DNA from: Mycolicibacterium malmesburyense
GTDB taxonomy: Bacteria > Actinomycetota > Actinomycetes > Mycobacteriales > Mycobacteriaceae
Assembly: GCF_001050015.1 (NCBI RefSeq)
Contig: NZ_CVTB01000274.1
Span: 1 to 32,741, forward strand
Length of the DNA stretch: 32,741 nt
Direction of reading: 5' to 3'
The notes beneath the pieces were generated by a model. That model was given only the letters and a program-made list of their open reading frames with translations, made no database searches and was not told where the DNA came from. Shown here one piece after another: positions 6,338 to 16,031 of this stretch (its first letter is position 1; each line of letters starts with the position of its first letter). The position numbers and the translations under genes were made by a program.

Positions 6338-7701
6338 ACCTGTCGGAACTTTCCGCTTCGGGGGTGCAGTTGCGGTGGGACGACGTCCTTTTCGATTGAC
6401 ACCCCGGCTGCTCCGAGTTCGGCCAGGTAGTTGCCGAGGCGCATTCGCAACGCATCCCACACCACCGCTGATTCGTCGGCGGTGCCGACCCGGAACCGCA
6501 CGATGAGGCTCGACGGGCCACGTTGGACGAGTTGGCAGGCTGTGACCCCCGGCGTCTCCTCGGCGACTGTCGCGACCGCCAACGGCAGAACCCGGACGAC
6601 TCCACCCGGGGTTGCGGGGAAGACCAGCGTGTCGTCCATCCGCCCGATCACATCGATAACCGGGAACGGGCTTGCGCAGGAACAAGTGTCGGGTTTCACA
6701 GTGATCTGGTCCCCGATCTGGTACCGGATGATCGGTTGCACCCGGTTCGCCAGATTCGTCACCAGCGCGCCGCACGACAACCGTCCCGCCGGTACGGGAC
6801 GATCGTTTTCGTCCACGGGTTCCAGGATGTACCAGTCACTGTTGACGTGGAGCTGCTGAGCGTCGCATTCGAAGGTCAACCCAACGGCTTCGGAGGTCCC
6901 GTAGTGGTTGCCGACGCGGCAGTCGAAGGACGTGGCGATCCGTTGCCTGGCCGTTTCGGTGAGAGTTTCGCCCGCGGCGTTGACCAACACGGGGTTGATG
7001 TGGAGCCGTCCGGCGCGCTGCTCGATGGCGAGCGCTTCGAGGGCGCTGGGGTATCCGCCGAGGAGAACGGGCTGAAAGTCGTTGAGCGCAGCGACGATCT
7101 GTTCCACGGGAGCCAGCGCGGAGAAGATCCGCTGCGTCCTCGTCCGCCATGGCATGGCGCGTGCCCGCCGGGCGATCATCGTGTTGCCCAGAAAGTGGCC
7201 GTCGGTCACGAAGACGGCCGCAAGCCGCCCGCGACCCCGCACCAGCGCCCACATCACGTGCGGGCGTAATAGGGTGCCCGGCAACGAGCGGACATAGCCG
7301 AGCGCGTTGTAGACCGCAAGGGCGCAGCGGTCGTGCACGAGGATGGCCGGTGTTCCGGTCGACCCGGACGTGGTGCACACGACATAGCGGTCGAGGTAGG
7401 CGTGACCGATCAGGGTCGGATCGGCGATGAATGCCTCGACGTCGTCGCGACGCACCGCCGGATCGGTCACCCACTCATCGAAGTTGGCCATCAAATCGGT
7501 CTTGGTGAGTACAGGCAGTTCGGTGATGTCGGTCGGTGTCCTCGGCACGTCGCGGTACCGGTCGGCGAAAAAGGTCGAGTGGTTGCGCGCGAACGAGACG
7601 AGGTCGCGCAGCCGCTGCTGTTGCCGACGGCTAATGCTAACCCGTCCCTGCCTGGCCGCTCGAAAGATGTCGATAGCGTTGCGCGCGAGGCTATTTACCA
7701 T
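6283..7701 (-). CDS. PaaK/CapK-like adenylate-forming enzyme (phenylacetate-CoA ligase family)
   Basis: The 472-residue protein has the P-loop-like AMP-binding motif TTSGSTGTP at residues 110-118, GNHYGTSEAVGL in the middle (equivalent to the YGxTE motif), IIRYQIGD and a C-terminal SGKFRQVY, the order seen in the PaaK/CapK/F390-synthetase branch of ANL enzymes. It should activate a carboxylate (aromatic, fatty or polyketide-like) with ATP; the acceptor is unknown. The ATG at 7701 lies inside the 3' end of the metal ATPase gene (11-nt overlap), so the two are one operon and probably translationally coupled. Cys residues around CSCASP in the last third could be structural. The 3' end runs 55 bp into the convergent DUF523-like gene. 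Confidence 0.8.
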   Translation of the reverse strand: MVNSLARNAIDIFRAARQGRVSISRRQQQRLRDLVSFARNHSTFFADRYRDVPRTPTDITELPVLTKTDLMANFDEWVTDPAVRRDDVEAFIADPTLIGHAYLDRYVVCTTSGSTGTPAILVHDRCALAVYNALGYVRSLPGTLLRPHVMWALVRGRGRLAAVFVTDGHFLGNTMIARRARAMPWRTRTQRIFSALAPVEQIVAALNDFQPVLLGGYPSALEALAIEQRAGRLHINPVLVNAAGETLTETARQRIATSFDCRVGNHYGTSEAVGLTFECDAQQLHVNSDWYILEPVDENDRPVPAGRLSCGALVTNLANRVQPIIRYQIGDQITVKPDTCSCASPFPVIDVIGRMDDTLVFPATPGGVVRVLPLAVATVAEETPGVTACQLVQRGPSSLIVRFRVGTADESAVVWDALRMRLGNYLAELGAAGVSIEKDVVPPQLHPRSGKFRQVYTEYRPSDRGAGDVNTV

Positions 7702-10117
7702 CGCGGGACACCGAATCGGTGGCAGGCTCGTCCTCCGCGAGGGTGAAGTAGTTCTCCTCCTCCTGGATGAAGTGCAGCCGCAGCACGGCGTGGAGTCCGT
7801 AAAGGCATGCGAGAAGGTCATCGCGCTGGTCGGGTTGTATGCGGTTGCTTGCTCGGGCGAGGTCGATATGGGAACCGATTCGGTCGGACAATCGAAGGAT
7901 CTCGGCGTGGGTCCTGCTCATCGTGGCCGTAGCTTCAGGGCTTCCGAGCGGACGGGCCAGTGCGGGGTAGAGTCCCGACTCCTCCGCCTGCTCGTGCGGC
8001 AGGATCCGTTCCACAAGGAATGTGTTTGCACGCATCACCGCCTCCATGGCGGTCGAGCCGGTCCCTGCGACCAATTGGTCTGCTGCGTCGCGGAGGAGAT
8101 CGACGGTGTCGCGCAGTTCGTCGTGCTCGGCGGCGAACTGTCGCAGCATGTTCTCGGTTTCGACGGGCAACTCGACCTCGACATCCGGGTCGCCGCGCAA
8201 CGCCCGTAACGCGTTGAGGATCACGGCGACATCAATGACCTCCTGCAGCAGGGCACCGGCAGCGGGAACCAACCAGCCGAATGCCGCGATCACCATCGCC
8301 GCAGACGAAAGTGCCATGCCGACCACCGCGCTCTGGACGGCGATATGCCGAGACCACCTGGCGATGTCCATTGCGTCGGCGAGCCGGTCTAGACGGTCCG
8401 TGGTCAACACGATGTCGGCGGCTTCCGAAGACGCCGTCGCACCACGGGCGCCCATCGCGACACCGACCGTCGCGGCTGCGAGCGCCGGTGCGTCGTTGAC
8501 GCCGTCACCCACCATCACGGTCACGGCCCGTTGCTTCTCCTCCCGCACGGCTGCGACCTTGTCGGCCGGGCTCTGTTGGGCGTAGACCTCGTCCAGCCCG
8601 AGAACAGTGGCGACTTCGCGTGCAGGTTCGGCGCGATCCCCGGTCAGCATCACCAGTCGGTTCAACCCCGCGGATCTCAATCGGCGCACCGTGCGAGGGG
8701 CATGGCGGCGCAACGGATCTCGCAGCAGCACCGCTCCGGCGGGCTCACCGTCGATGCACACCCACGCGATCGCTGCGGAATCCAGACTCGCGCGGTTGAT
8801 TGCTGCCCGTGCCCAGTCGGCCTCATCGATCTCCCCGGACAGCTTCCCCACCTGGATGTGACGACCGTCGACGGTGCCGGTGACACCGCGGCCGGCCCGC
8901 TCGGTGACTTCGGTTGGCAGCGAGGGCTTCAGCGCGCGCCTCATCGCTTCGGTGACGATGGCCTCGGCCAGCACGTGCGGTGACATCTGGTCCACCGACG
9001 CCGCCAACCGAAGGACCTCTTCGGCGTCCCGACCCGGCGCGGTCAGCACATCCACCACCACGGGGCGGCCCATCGTCAGTGTGCCGGTCTTGTCCAACAC
9101 CAGGGTGCCCGCGCTTCCGAGCGACTCGAGCGCACCGCCACTGCGGATCACCACGCCATGGCGGGACGCGCGCGATAAGCCCGAGACGATCGCCACCGGT
9201 GCCGCGAGGAGCAGTGGACAGGGAGTTGCCACCACCAGAACGGCGACCGCCCGCACCGCCGATCCGGTTGCGAACCAGGCCCCACTGGCCACGAGGAGCG
9301 TCAGGGGCAGGAACCACGCCGCGTACCGGTCGGCCAATCGAACGATGGGCGCACTCTCCGCGCGCGCTTCTTCGGCCAGGCGCACGATGCCCGCATAGGT
9401 GCTGTCCTCGGCGGTCGCGGTGGCACGAAGCTCGAATGAGCCGCCGGCGTTCACCACGCCGCTGCGAACCGGCTCACCGGTGCGTCGTTCCAACTGCATG
9501 GGTTCACCGGTGAGGACAGATTCATCCAGTACCGCCAAAGAGTCGGCGACACGTCCATCGACGGGCACTGTCTCGCCTGGGCCGACCACTAGCAGGTCGC
9601 CGATCGTGACCTCGGTGATCGGGATGACCCGCACTTCCGTGCCGACCCGCCGCCGTGCGAACCGCGGAGCGTGCTCGAGCAGCGCGCGCAGATCCCGGGA
9701 GGCGCGACGCGCGGCGGCGGCTTCGAGGGCACGTCCACCCGCGAGCATCACCGCGATCAACGCGCCGGCCAGATACTCGCCGACCAGCAGCGTGCCCCCC
9801 AGCGACAGCACTGCGATCACGTCGACACCGAGGCGTCCCTGGCGCAAGGCGGCCACGACCCACAAGACCGCGGGGACCACGGCGACAACTGTGCCGACGA
9901 TCCAGGAGATATCGGCGGCCTCGCGTTGCCCGACCAGCCACAGGACACCACCGACCGCCAGCGCGGCGACGGTCACCATCACCAGGGTCGGCTCGCGCAG
10001 CGACCGCCACCCCTCGTGGACCGTCGCAAGCCTTTCTGCCACGTGATCAACGCTGCCAGTGTCGACCGTCGTGGCATAGCGTCTTCGGCCACCCTGCCTA
10101 CGGGTGAAGGTCCCCAT
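7691..10117 (-). CDS. P1B-5-like heavy-metal ATPase with C-terminal hemerythrin domain
   Basis: The 808-residue protein is a heavy-metal P-type ATPase without an N-terminal HMA domain. Visible are membrane helices at about 45-65, 70-92 and 100-130, TGEP at 203-206, helices at 265-315 with the ion-site motif TPCP (298-301), the phosphorylation motif DKTGT (342-346), GDGVNDAPAL (537-546) and a last helix pair with QEVID (625-629). TPC plus QExxD, together with the C-terminal hemerythrin domain (about 655-795, with His665, His708-x3-Glu712, His737 and His782-x3-Glu786), matches the P1B-5 type exemplified by the Ni/Fe exporter Nia of Sinorhizobium. The usual His-Pro nucleotide-domain motif reads SPHV (379-382). 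A DosR-type box is only 5 nt before the ATG, so GTG 10042 may be the real start (783 aa). Confidence 0.85.
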   Translation of the reverse strand: MGTFTRRQGGRRRYATTVDTGSVDHVAERLATVHEGWRSLREPTLVMVTVAALAVGGVLWLVGQREAADISWIVGTVVAVVPAVLWVVAALRQGRLGVDVIAVLSLGGTLLVGEYLAGALIAVMLAGGRALEAAAARRASRDLRALLEHAPRFARRRVGTEVRVIPITEVTIGDLLVVGPGETVPVDGRVADSLAVLDESVLTGEPMQLERRTGEPVRSGVVNAGGSFELRATATAEDSTYAGIVRLAEEARAESAPIVRLADRYAAWFLPLTLLVASGAWFATGSAVRAVAVLVVATPCPLLLAAPVAIVSGLSRASRHGVVIRSGGALESLGSAGTLVLDKTGTLTMGRPVVVDVLTAPGRDAEEVLRLAASVDQMSPHVLAEAIVTEAMRRALKPSLPTEVTERAGRGVTGTVDGRHIQVGKLSGEIDEADWARAAINRASLDSAAIAWVCIDGEPAGAVLLRDPLRRHAPRTVRRLRSAGLNRLVMLTGDRAEPAREVATVLGLDEVYAQQSPADKVAAVREEKQRAVTVMVGDGVNDAPALAAATVGVAMGARGATASSEAADIVLTTDRLDRLADAMDIARWSRHIAVQSAVVGMALSSAAMVIAAFGWLVPAAGALLQEVIDVAVILNALRALRGDPDVEVELPVETENMLRQFAAEHDELRDTVDLLRDAADQLVAGTGSTAMEAVMRANTFLVERILPHEQAEESGLYPALARPLGSPEATATMSRTHAEILRLSDRIGSHIDLARASNRIQPDQRDDLLACLYGLHAVLRLHFIQEEENYFTLAEDEPATDSVSRDGK

Positions 10118-10121
10118 GGAC

Positions 10122-10141
10122 CCGGGCCGATAGACCCTATG
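10122..10141 (-). promoter_or_regulatory. DosR-type box at the metal ATPase promoter
   Basis: GGGCC-GATA-GACCC (10124-10137) fits the DosR core exactly. It is just upstream of the ATPase ATG, too close for a promoter serving that ATG, which suggests a downstream start. It also lies 30 bp from the sigma-H-like promoter of the divergent dnaK operon. Confidence 0.65.
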
Positions 10142-10171
10142 ACCGCGGCGCAGGACCCTGTGTCAGGGAGT

Positions 10172-10200
10172 GGGAACGAACCGGGCGCAAGCGCCGTTGA
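10172..10200 (+). promoter_or_regulatory. Sigma-H/sigma-E-like promoter of dnaK
   Basis: GGGAAC (10172-10177) and CGTTGA (10195-10200) are separated by 17 nt, the ECF-type arrangement known for sigma-H promoters of mycobacterial dnaK. Transcription would start about 10206-10210, just upstream of the first HAIR. Confidence 0.5.
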
Positions 10201-10211
10201 GTGATTCGACA

Positions 10212-10232
10212 GTTGAGTGAAACAGACTCAAG
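10212..10232 (+). promoter_or_regulatory. HAIR operator 1 for HspR (dnaK)
   Basis: GTTGAGT, 7 nt, ACTCAAG differs from the HAIR consensus CTTGAGT-N7-ACTCAAG by one base. It is the expected binding site of HspR, encoded at the end of this operon. Confidence 0.9.
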
Positions 10233-10266
10233 TCTGGGTTGACAGGGTAGTGTTCTTCGGCGCAGG

Positions 10267-10287
10267 CTTGAGTGCGGTGCACTCATC
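10267..10287 (+). promoter_or_regulatory. HAIR operator 2 for HspR (dnaK)
   Basis: CTTGAGT, 7 nt (GCGGTGC), ACTCATC: the left half is perfect and the right half has two mismatches. Its centre is 55 bp (about five helical turns) from that of HAIR 1, so two HspR complexes could bind the same face. Confidence 0.8.
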
Positions 10288-10292
10288 CCACA

Positions 10293-10308
10293 CGAGTGCA
10301 TGCACTCG
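10293..10308 (+). repeat. 16-bp perfect palindrome in the dnaK leader
   Basis: CGAGTGCATGCACTCG is a perfect palindrome containing GAGT-N6-ACTC. It resembles a HAIR with a spacer one base short. It may be a degenerate third HspR site or an mRNA hairpin 35 nt before the dnaK start. Confidence 0.5.
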
Positions 10309-10342
10309 GACATTTAGCAGGACTATTTCAGGAGGAACCAAC

Positions 10343-12198
<1,856 letters not shown>

Positions 12199-12202
<4 letters not shown>

Positions 12203-12831
12203 CAGGAAATGATCCGTACGAGCCGGTGACCGTCACCGACAAACGGCGCATCGATCCGGTCACCGGTGAAGTGAGAGAAGCAGGTTCGGGTTCTTCGGCC
12301 GGCGACGCCGGGGCGGACGGCCCCGGTGACCCGGCTCCTGACGCGCCGCCCCAGGAAACGGCGGGGGAGGAGGCCGACAAGGCCTCCGAACTGCTCGCCG
12401 ACTTGCAGCGGGTACAGGCCGATTTCACGAACTACCGCAAGAGGGCGTTGCGTGATCAGCAGGTGGCCGCCGACCGGGCGAAGGCCTCGGTCATCTCGCA
12501 GTTGCTGCCGATCCTCGACGACCTCGATCGCGCGCGCGATCACGGTGACCTCGAGAGCGGTCCGCTCAAGGCCATGGCCGACAAGTTGGTCAACACCCTT
12601 GAGGGGCTGGGGCTTTCGGGGTTCGGCGCGGAGGGCGACGAGTTCGACCCCGAGCTTCACGAGGCCGTGCAGCATGAGGGCGAGGGCACTCACCCCGTCC
12701 TCGGCACCGTGATGCGACGCGGCTACAAGGTCGGCGACCAGGTCGTGCGCCACGCCCTCGTCGGTGTGGTGGACACCGTCCCCGACGAGGACGGCGGCGC
12801 CGCGGGTGACGGTGCGCCGGAAGCCGAATGA
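12199..12831 (+). CDS. grpE: Nucleotide exchange factor GrpE
   Basis: The 210-residue protein starts at GTG 12199, overlapping the dnaK stop by 4 nt (GTGA), with GGAGAAC as ribosome site. It has a long disordered acidic N-terminus, a coiled coil starting near [20 protein letters not shown], and the C-terminal beta-domain signature [22 protein letters not shown]. It releases ADP from DnaK. The 150-nt gap to dnaJ holds a long stem-loop immediately after the stop codon. Confidence 0.97.
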
Positions 12832-12834
12832 TGA

Positions 12835-12881
12835 GAAGGTGGCGCGGAATCGCTGAAACGGGCGAATTCTGCGCCACCTTC
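12835..12881. terminator. Strong stem-loop between grpE and dnaJ
   Basis: GAAGGTGGCGC (12835-12845) is perfectly complementary to GCGCCACCTTC (12871-12881), and the loop can pair further (GAATCGC with GCGAATTC, one bulge). There is no T tract. It starts 4 nt after the grpE stop. It may be a partial terminator lowering dnaJ expression or an mRNA processing or stability element. Confidence 0.55.
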
Positions 12882-12981
12882 GACTCGGCGGCGACGACTT
12901 ACCGGGCGCAATTCGTCGGCAATCATCAAAATCGGAATGAGACTGCGATAAACAGACAAGAGCGGAAGGAGGTGACGCGGC

Positions 12982-14157
12982 ATGGCCCAGCGTGAGTGGG
13001 TCGAGAAGGACTTCTACAAGGAGCTCGGCGTCTCCTCTGACGCCAGCGAACAGGAGATCAAGCGGGCGGCCCGAAAGCTGCTCGCGGAGAACCATCCCGA
13101 CCGTAATCCGGGTAACTCCGCGGCCGAGGAACGGTACAAGGCCGTCTCCGAGGCCAAGGAGGTGCTCACCGATCCGGCCAAGCGCAAGGAGTACGACGAG
13201 ACCCGGCGCCTGTTCGCCAACGGCGGTTTCGGCCGCGGCCGGTTCGGCGGCGGTGGCGGCTTCGGCGGATTCGGTGCCGGCGACGGCGTCGAGTTCAACC
13301 TGAACGACCTCTTCGACGCGGCGGGTCAGACCGGCGGTGCGAACATCGGCGACCTGTTCGGTGGTCTCTTCGGCCGTGGCGCTGCGCCGCGACCCAGCAG
13401 GCCGCGCCGCGGTAACGACCTCGAGACCGAAGCGGAGCTGTCCTTCCTGGAGGCCACCAAGGGTGTGGCAATGCCGTTGCGGCTCACCAGCCCTGCGCCG
13501 TGCACGAACTGCCACGGCAGCGGCGCCCGCCCCGGAACCAGCCCGAAGGTCTGTCCGAGCTGCAACGGGTCCGGGGTGATCAACCGCAACCAGGGCGCGT
13601 TCGGGTTCTCCGAGCCGTGCACCGAGTGCCGCGGCAGCGGGTCGATCATCGAGCACCCCTGCCAGGAGTGCAAGGGCACCGGCGTGACCACACGCACCCG
13701 CACGATCAACGTGCGCATCCCGCCGGGTGTCGAGGACGGACAACGGATTCGGCTGGCCGGTCAGGGTGAAGCGGGCCTGCGCGGTGCGCCGTCGGGTGAC
13801 CTGTACGTCACCGTGCACGTGCGACCGGACAAGGTGTTCGGGCGTGACGGCGACGACCTGACCGTCACCGTGCCCGTCAGCTTCCACGAGTTGGCCTTGG
13901 GCACAACGCTTTCCGTGCCGACGCTCGAGGGCAAAGTCGGCGTGCGGGTACCCAAGGGCACGTCCGACGGACGCATCCTGCGCGTGCGTGGACGTGGGGT
14001 GCCGAAACGCTCTGGCGGACACGGTGATCTGCTCGTGACGGTAAAGGTCGCGGTGCCGCCGAATCTCGAGGGCGAGGCGGCCGAGGCGTTGGAGGCCTAT
14101 GCGAAGGCGGAGCGGGCCAGCGGCTTCGATCCGCGGGCCGGATGGGCAGGTGCGTGA
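12982..14157 (+). CDS. dnaJ1: Co-chaperone DnaJ (DnaJ1)
   Basis: The 391-residue type I Hsp40 starts at ATG 12982 after GGAAGGAGGTGAC. The J domain has His38-Pro39-Asp40; a Gly/Phe-rich linker follows (about 75-100). Four zinc-binding repeats are visible: [24 protein letters not shown] and CQECKGTG. Two beta-sandwich substrate domains complete it. It stimulates DnaK ATPase and delivers clients. It is part of the dnaK operon, separated from grpE by 150 nt with a hairpin and possibly its own weak promoter. Its stop overlaps the hspR ATG by one base. M. tuberculosis has two DnaJ proteins; the operon position indicates DnaJ1. Confidence 0.96.
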   Translation: MAQREWVEKDFYKELGVSSDASEQEIKRAARKLLAENHPDRNPGNSAAEERYKAVSEAKEVLTDPAKRKEYDETRRLFANGGFGRGRFGGGGGFGGFGAGDGVEFNLNDLFDAAGQTGGANIGDLFGGLFGRGAAPRPSRPRRGNDLETEAELSFLEATKGVAMPLRLTSPAPCTNCHGSGARPGTSPKVCPSCNGSGVINRNQGAFGFSEPCTECRGSGSIIEHPCQECKGTGVTTRTRTINVRIPPGVEDGQRIRLAGQGEAGLRGAPSGDLYVTVHVRPDKVFGRDGDDLTVTVPVSFHELALGTTLSVPTLEGKVGVRVPKGTSDGRILRVRGRGVPKRSGGHGDLLVTVKVAVPPNLEGEAAEALEAYAKAERASGFDPRAGWAGA

Positions 14158-14543
14158 TGGCGGCCAAGCGGCGCGACGACGAGGCCCGGACGTTCCTGAT
14201 CTCCGTCGCTGCGGAGCTCGCGGGCATGCACGCCCAGACGCTGCGCACGTATGACCGGCTGGGTCTGGTGCGCCCGCAACGCACTTCGGGTGGCGGCAGG
14301 CGCTATTCCCAGCACGATGTCGAGTTGCTCCGCGAGGTGCAGCGGCTGAGTCAGGACGAGGGGGTCAACCTCGCGGGCATCAAACGCATCATCGAGCTGA
14401 CCAACCACGTGGAGGCGCTCCAGGCGCGGGTGCGGGAACTGACCGAGGAATTGGAGGCGTTGCGCGGGTCCCCACGCCGCGACCTCGCCGTGATGCCGAA
14501 GAGCACCGCGGTCGTGGTCTGGCAGCCGCGCAACAAGCGCTAG
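14157..14543 (+). CDS. hspR: Heat-shock repressor HspR (MerR family)
   Basis: The 128-residue protein has a MerR-type winged helix: SVAAELAGMHAQTLRTYDRLGLV recognition helices, then GGGRRYSQHDVELL, then a coiled-coil dimerisation helix with VEALQARVRELTEELEAL. HspR binds HAIR sites, with DnaK as co-repressor, and represses the dnaK operon and clpB; matching HAIR sites are at 10212, 10267 and 22316. The ATG at 14157 overlaps the dnaJ stop and gives the length of known HspR; GTG 14154 and ATG 14142 are in-frame alternatives. Its stop overlaps that of the convergent epimerase-like gene. Confidence 0.96.
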   Translation: MAAKRRDDEARTFLISVAAELAGMHAQTLRTYDRLGLVRPQRTSGGGRRYSQHDVELLREVQRLSQDEGVNLAGIKRIIELTNHVEALQARVRELTEELEALRGSPRRDLAVMPKSTAVVVWQPRNKR

Positions 14544-15442
14544 TAAACCGTGATCGAGAACCTAGCGGTCTCCGGCTTGCCGGGGGCCGCTTTTCGGTAC
14601 CCGCCCCCTCGCAGTGCATCCGTCGGTGCGGCCATCGGCTCGATGCCGATCAGGTCGTCGTTGGGCGGGGCGAACAGTTGCGCTGCGGGATAACCGGTTT
14701 CGAAGCGCACCTCGATGCGGCGCTCGACTCCGGCGAGGGTGAACAGCGCGCCGTCGGGCACTCGGTTGAAGCCGTCGTCGTAGGCGGTGATCTTCAATTG
14801 CTCGACGCCGCCGGCCCATCGCTCGTGAGCGCCGGTGGGGATGCCGTTGTCGTCCACCGGTAGGTGGCTCATCGCCGGGGTGCTCAGCGTCCAGTCCTCG
14901 CGCGGGACGCCGGGGATCTTCAGGTACGGGTGGTAGCCGAAGCACAGCGGTACGGCGACCGTGCCGGTGGGCGCGACCGTGGTCTCGACGGTCAGCGTGC
15001 GGTCGTCGAGCGTCACGTGTTGGGTGAGCACGTGCGGGAACGGGAACGACGCGAGCAGCGCCGCGTCGGCGCCGTAGTCGAGCACGGCGGTCAGGGAATT
15101 CCCGGTGTGGGCGTTGACCGTCCACCCTGGGTAGGCGGCGAGCACACCGTGGATCGGCGCGCCGTGGTCGTCGGTGCGGACGCCCCCGGTGCCCGGAGTG
15201 AGGGTGACGACCATTCCGTCGACCTCATAGGTGGTGGCGCTCAACCGGTTCGCCCACGGGTACAAGATGGGGATCCCCATCGTCTTGCCGTTGTTCACGT
15301 AGGCGGTCAAACCGCGGCGCTGCCCGAGGAACTCGTCGCCCGACTCGGCCAACGATGTGCCCACCATGCCTGCGGCCGAAACGAAGGTCGCGGTCAGGTC
15401 CGACGACGGATCTCGTAACGTGACGGCATCGAAGTCAACCAC
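14540..15442 (-). CDS. Aldose 1-epimerase family protein
   Basis: The 300-residue protein starts at GTG 15442. It has the galactose-mutarotase-like beta-sandwich motifs: PWANRL (about 62-67) for substrate Arg binding, GAPIHGVL with His98, FGYHPYLKIPG with His171 (the usual catalytic acid), and IGIEPMAAPTDAL with the likely catalytic-base Glu near the C-terminus. It should interconvert sugar anomers or act on a sugar-6-phosphate; the substrate is not determinable. It converges on hspR with a 4-bp overlap and diverges from the NTF2-like gene (35 bp). Confidence 0.88.
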   Translation of the reverse strand: MVDFDAVTLRDPSSDLTATFVSAAGMVGTSLAESGDEFLGQRRGLTAYVNNGKTMGIPILYPWANRLSATTYEVDGMVVTLTPGTGGVRTDDHGAPIHGVLAAYPGWTVNAHTGNSLTAVLDYGADAALLASFPFPHVLTQHVTLDDRTLTVETTVAPTGTVAVPLCFGYHPYLKIPGVPREDWTLSTPAMSHLPVDDNGIPTGAHERWAGGVEQLKITAYDDGFNRVPDGALFTLAGVERRIEVRFETGYPAAQLFAPPNDDLIGIEPMAAPTDALRGGGYRKAAPGKPETARFSITVY

Positions 15443-15477
15443 AACACGATCGTCGCACGCTGCGCTTAGATGAAGCC

Positions 15478-15972
15478 ATGATCGGATTCAGGTGGCTCGT
15501 CGGTTCCGGGCTCGCCGTCGTGTGGATGCTGGCGACGGCCCCGTTCGCCTCGGCCCAACCGCACGGCGAGACCGAAACGCGCAACATCGAAACGGTCCGT
15601 GCGGGCTTCGAGGCGTGGAGCAACGGGACGGGCAGTCCCTACGAGGCGCTGGCGGACACCGCCACATGGGAGATCGTCGGCAACTCGCTGGCGTCACGGG
15701 TCTACACGAGCAAGGAGGACTTCCTGAGCAACGTGATACGGCCCTTCAACGCCCGGATGTCCACGCCGCTGCGACCGACGATCCGCGACCTCTACGCCGA
15801 CGGCGACACCGTGATCGTGCTCTTCGACGCCGAGGGTATCGCCCGCGACGGCGTGCCGTACCGCAACACCTACTCGTGGTTCCTGACGTTTGCCGACAAC
15901 CAGATCGTCAAGGGCACAGCATTTTTCGACAGCATCGCGTTCAATGACCTCTGGCAGCGCGTGCCGGCCTGA
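15478..15972 (+). CDS. Secreted NTF2/SnoaL-like protein
   Basis: The 164-residue protein has a signal peptide with a hydrophobic core (WLVGSGLAVVWMLATAP) and an ASA cleavage motif near residue 26. The mature part is one NTF2/SnoaL-like cone domain: ETVRAGFEAWSNG helix, YEALADTATWEIVG, then strands with TIRDLYADGDTVIVLFDAEG and YRNTYSWFLTFADNQIVKG. The family has many ligand-binding or isomerase members; this one is likely an exported small-molecule-binding protein of unknown role. A bidirectional hairpin follows the stop. Confidence 0.75.
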   Translation: MIGFRWLVGSGLAVVWMLATAPFASAQPHGETETRNIETVRAGFEAWSNGTGSPYEALADTATWEIVGNSLASRVYTSKEDFLSNVIRPFNARMSTPLRPTIRDLYADGDTVIVLFDAEGIARDGVPYRNTYSWFLTFADNQIVKGTAFFDSIAFNDLWQRVPA

Positions 15973-16024
15973 TTTGTGAAACCGGCGGCGCTCATTGCGC
16001 CGAAACCGTCGTCGGATTCACAAA
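15973..16024. terminator. Bidirectional hairpin between convergent genes
   Basis: TTTGTGAA (15973-15980) pairs with TTCACAAA (16017-16024), enclosing a second stem GGCGC/GCGCC (15987-15991 and 15997-16001). It lies between the convergent NTF2-like and alcohol dehydrogenase genes and can act in both directions. Confidence 0.65.
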
Positions 16025-16031
16025 CCAGCCA

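Noticed and set aside
10239..10253. TTGACA and TAGTGT in the dnaK leader as a housekeeping promoter
   Set aside because: TTGACA has no -10 at the proper distance, and the -35 for TAGTGT would fall within HAIR 1; not convincing as a pair.
12944..12952. TGCGATAAA upstream of dnaJ as a separate promoter
   Set aside because: It resembles an extended -10, but no -35 is visible 16-18 nt upstream; too weak to list as a feature.
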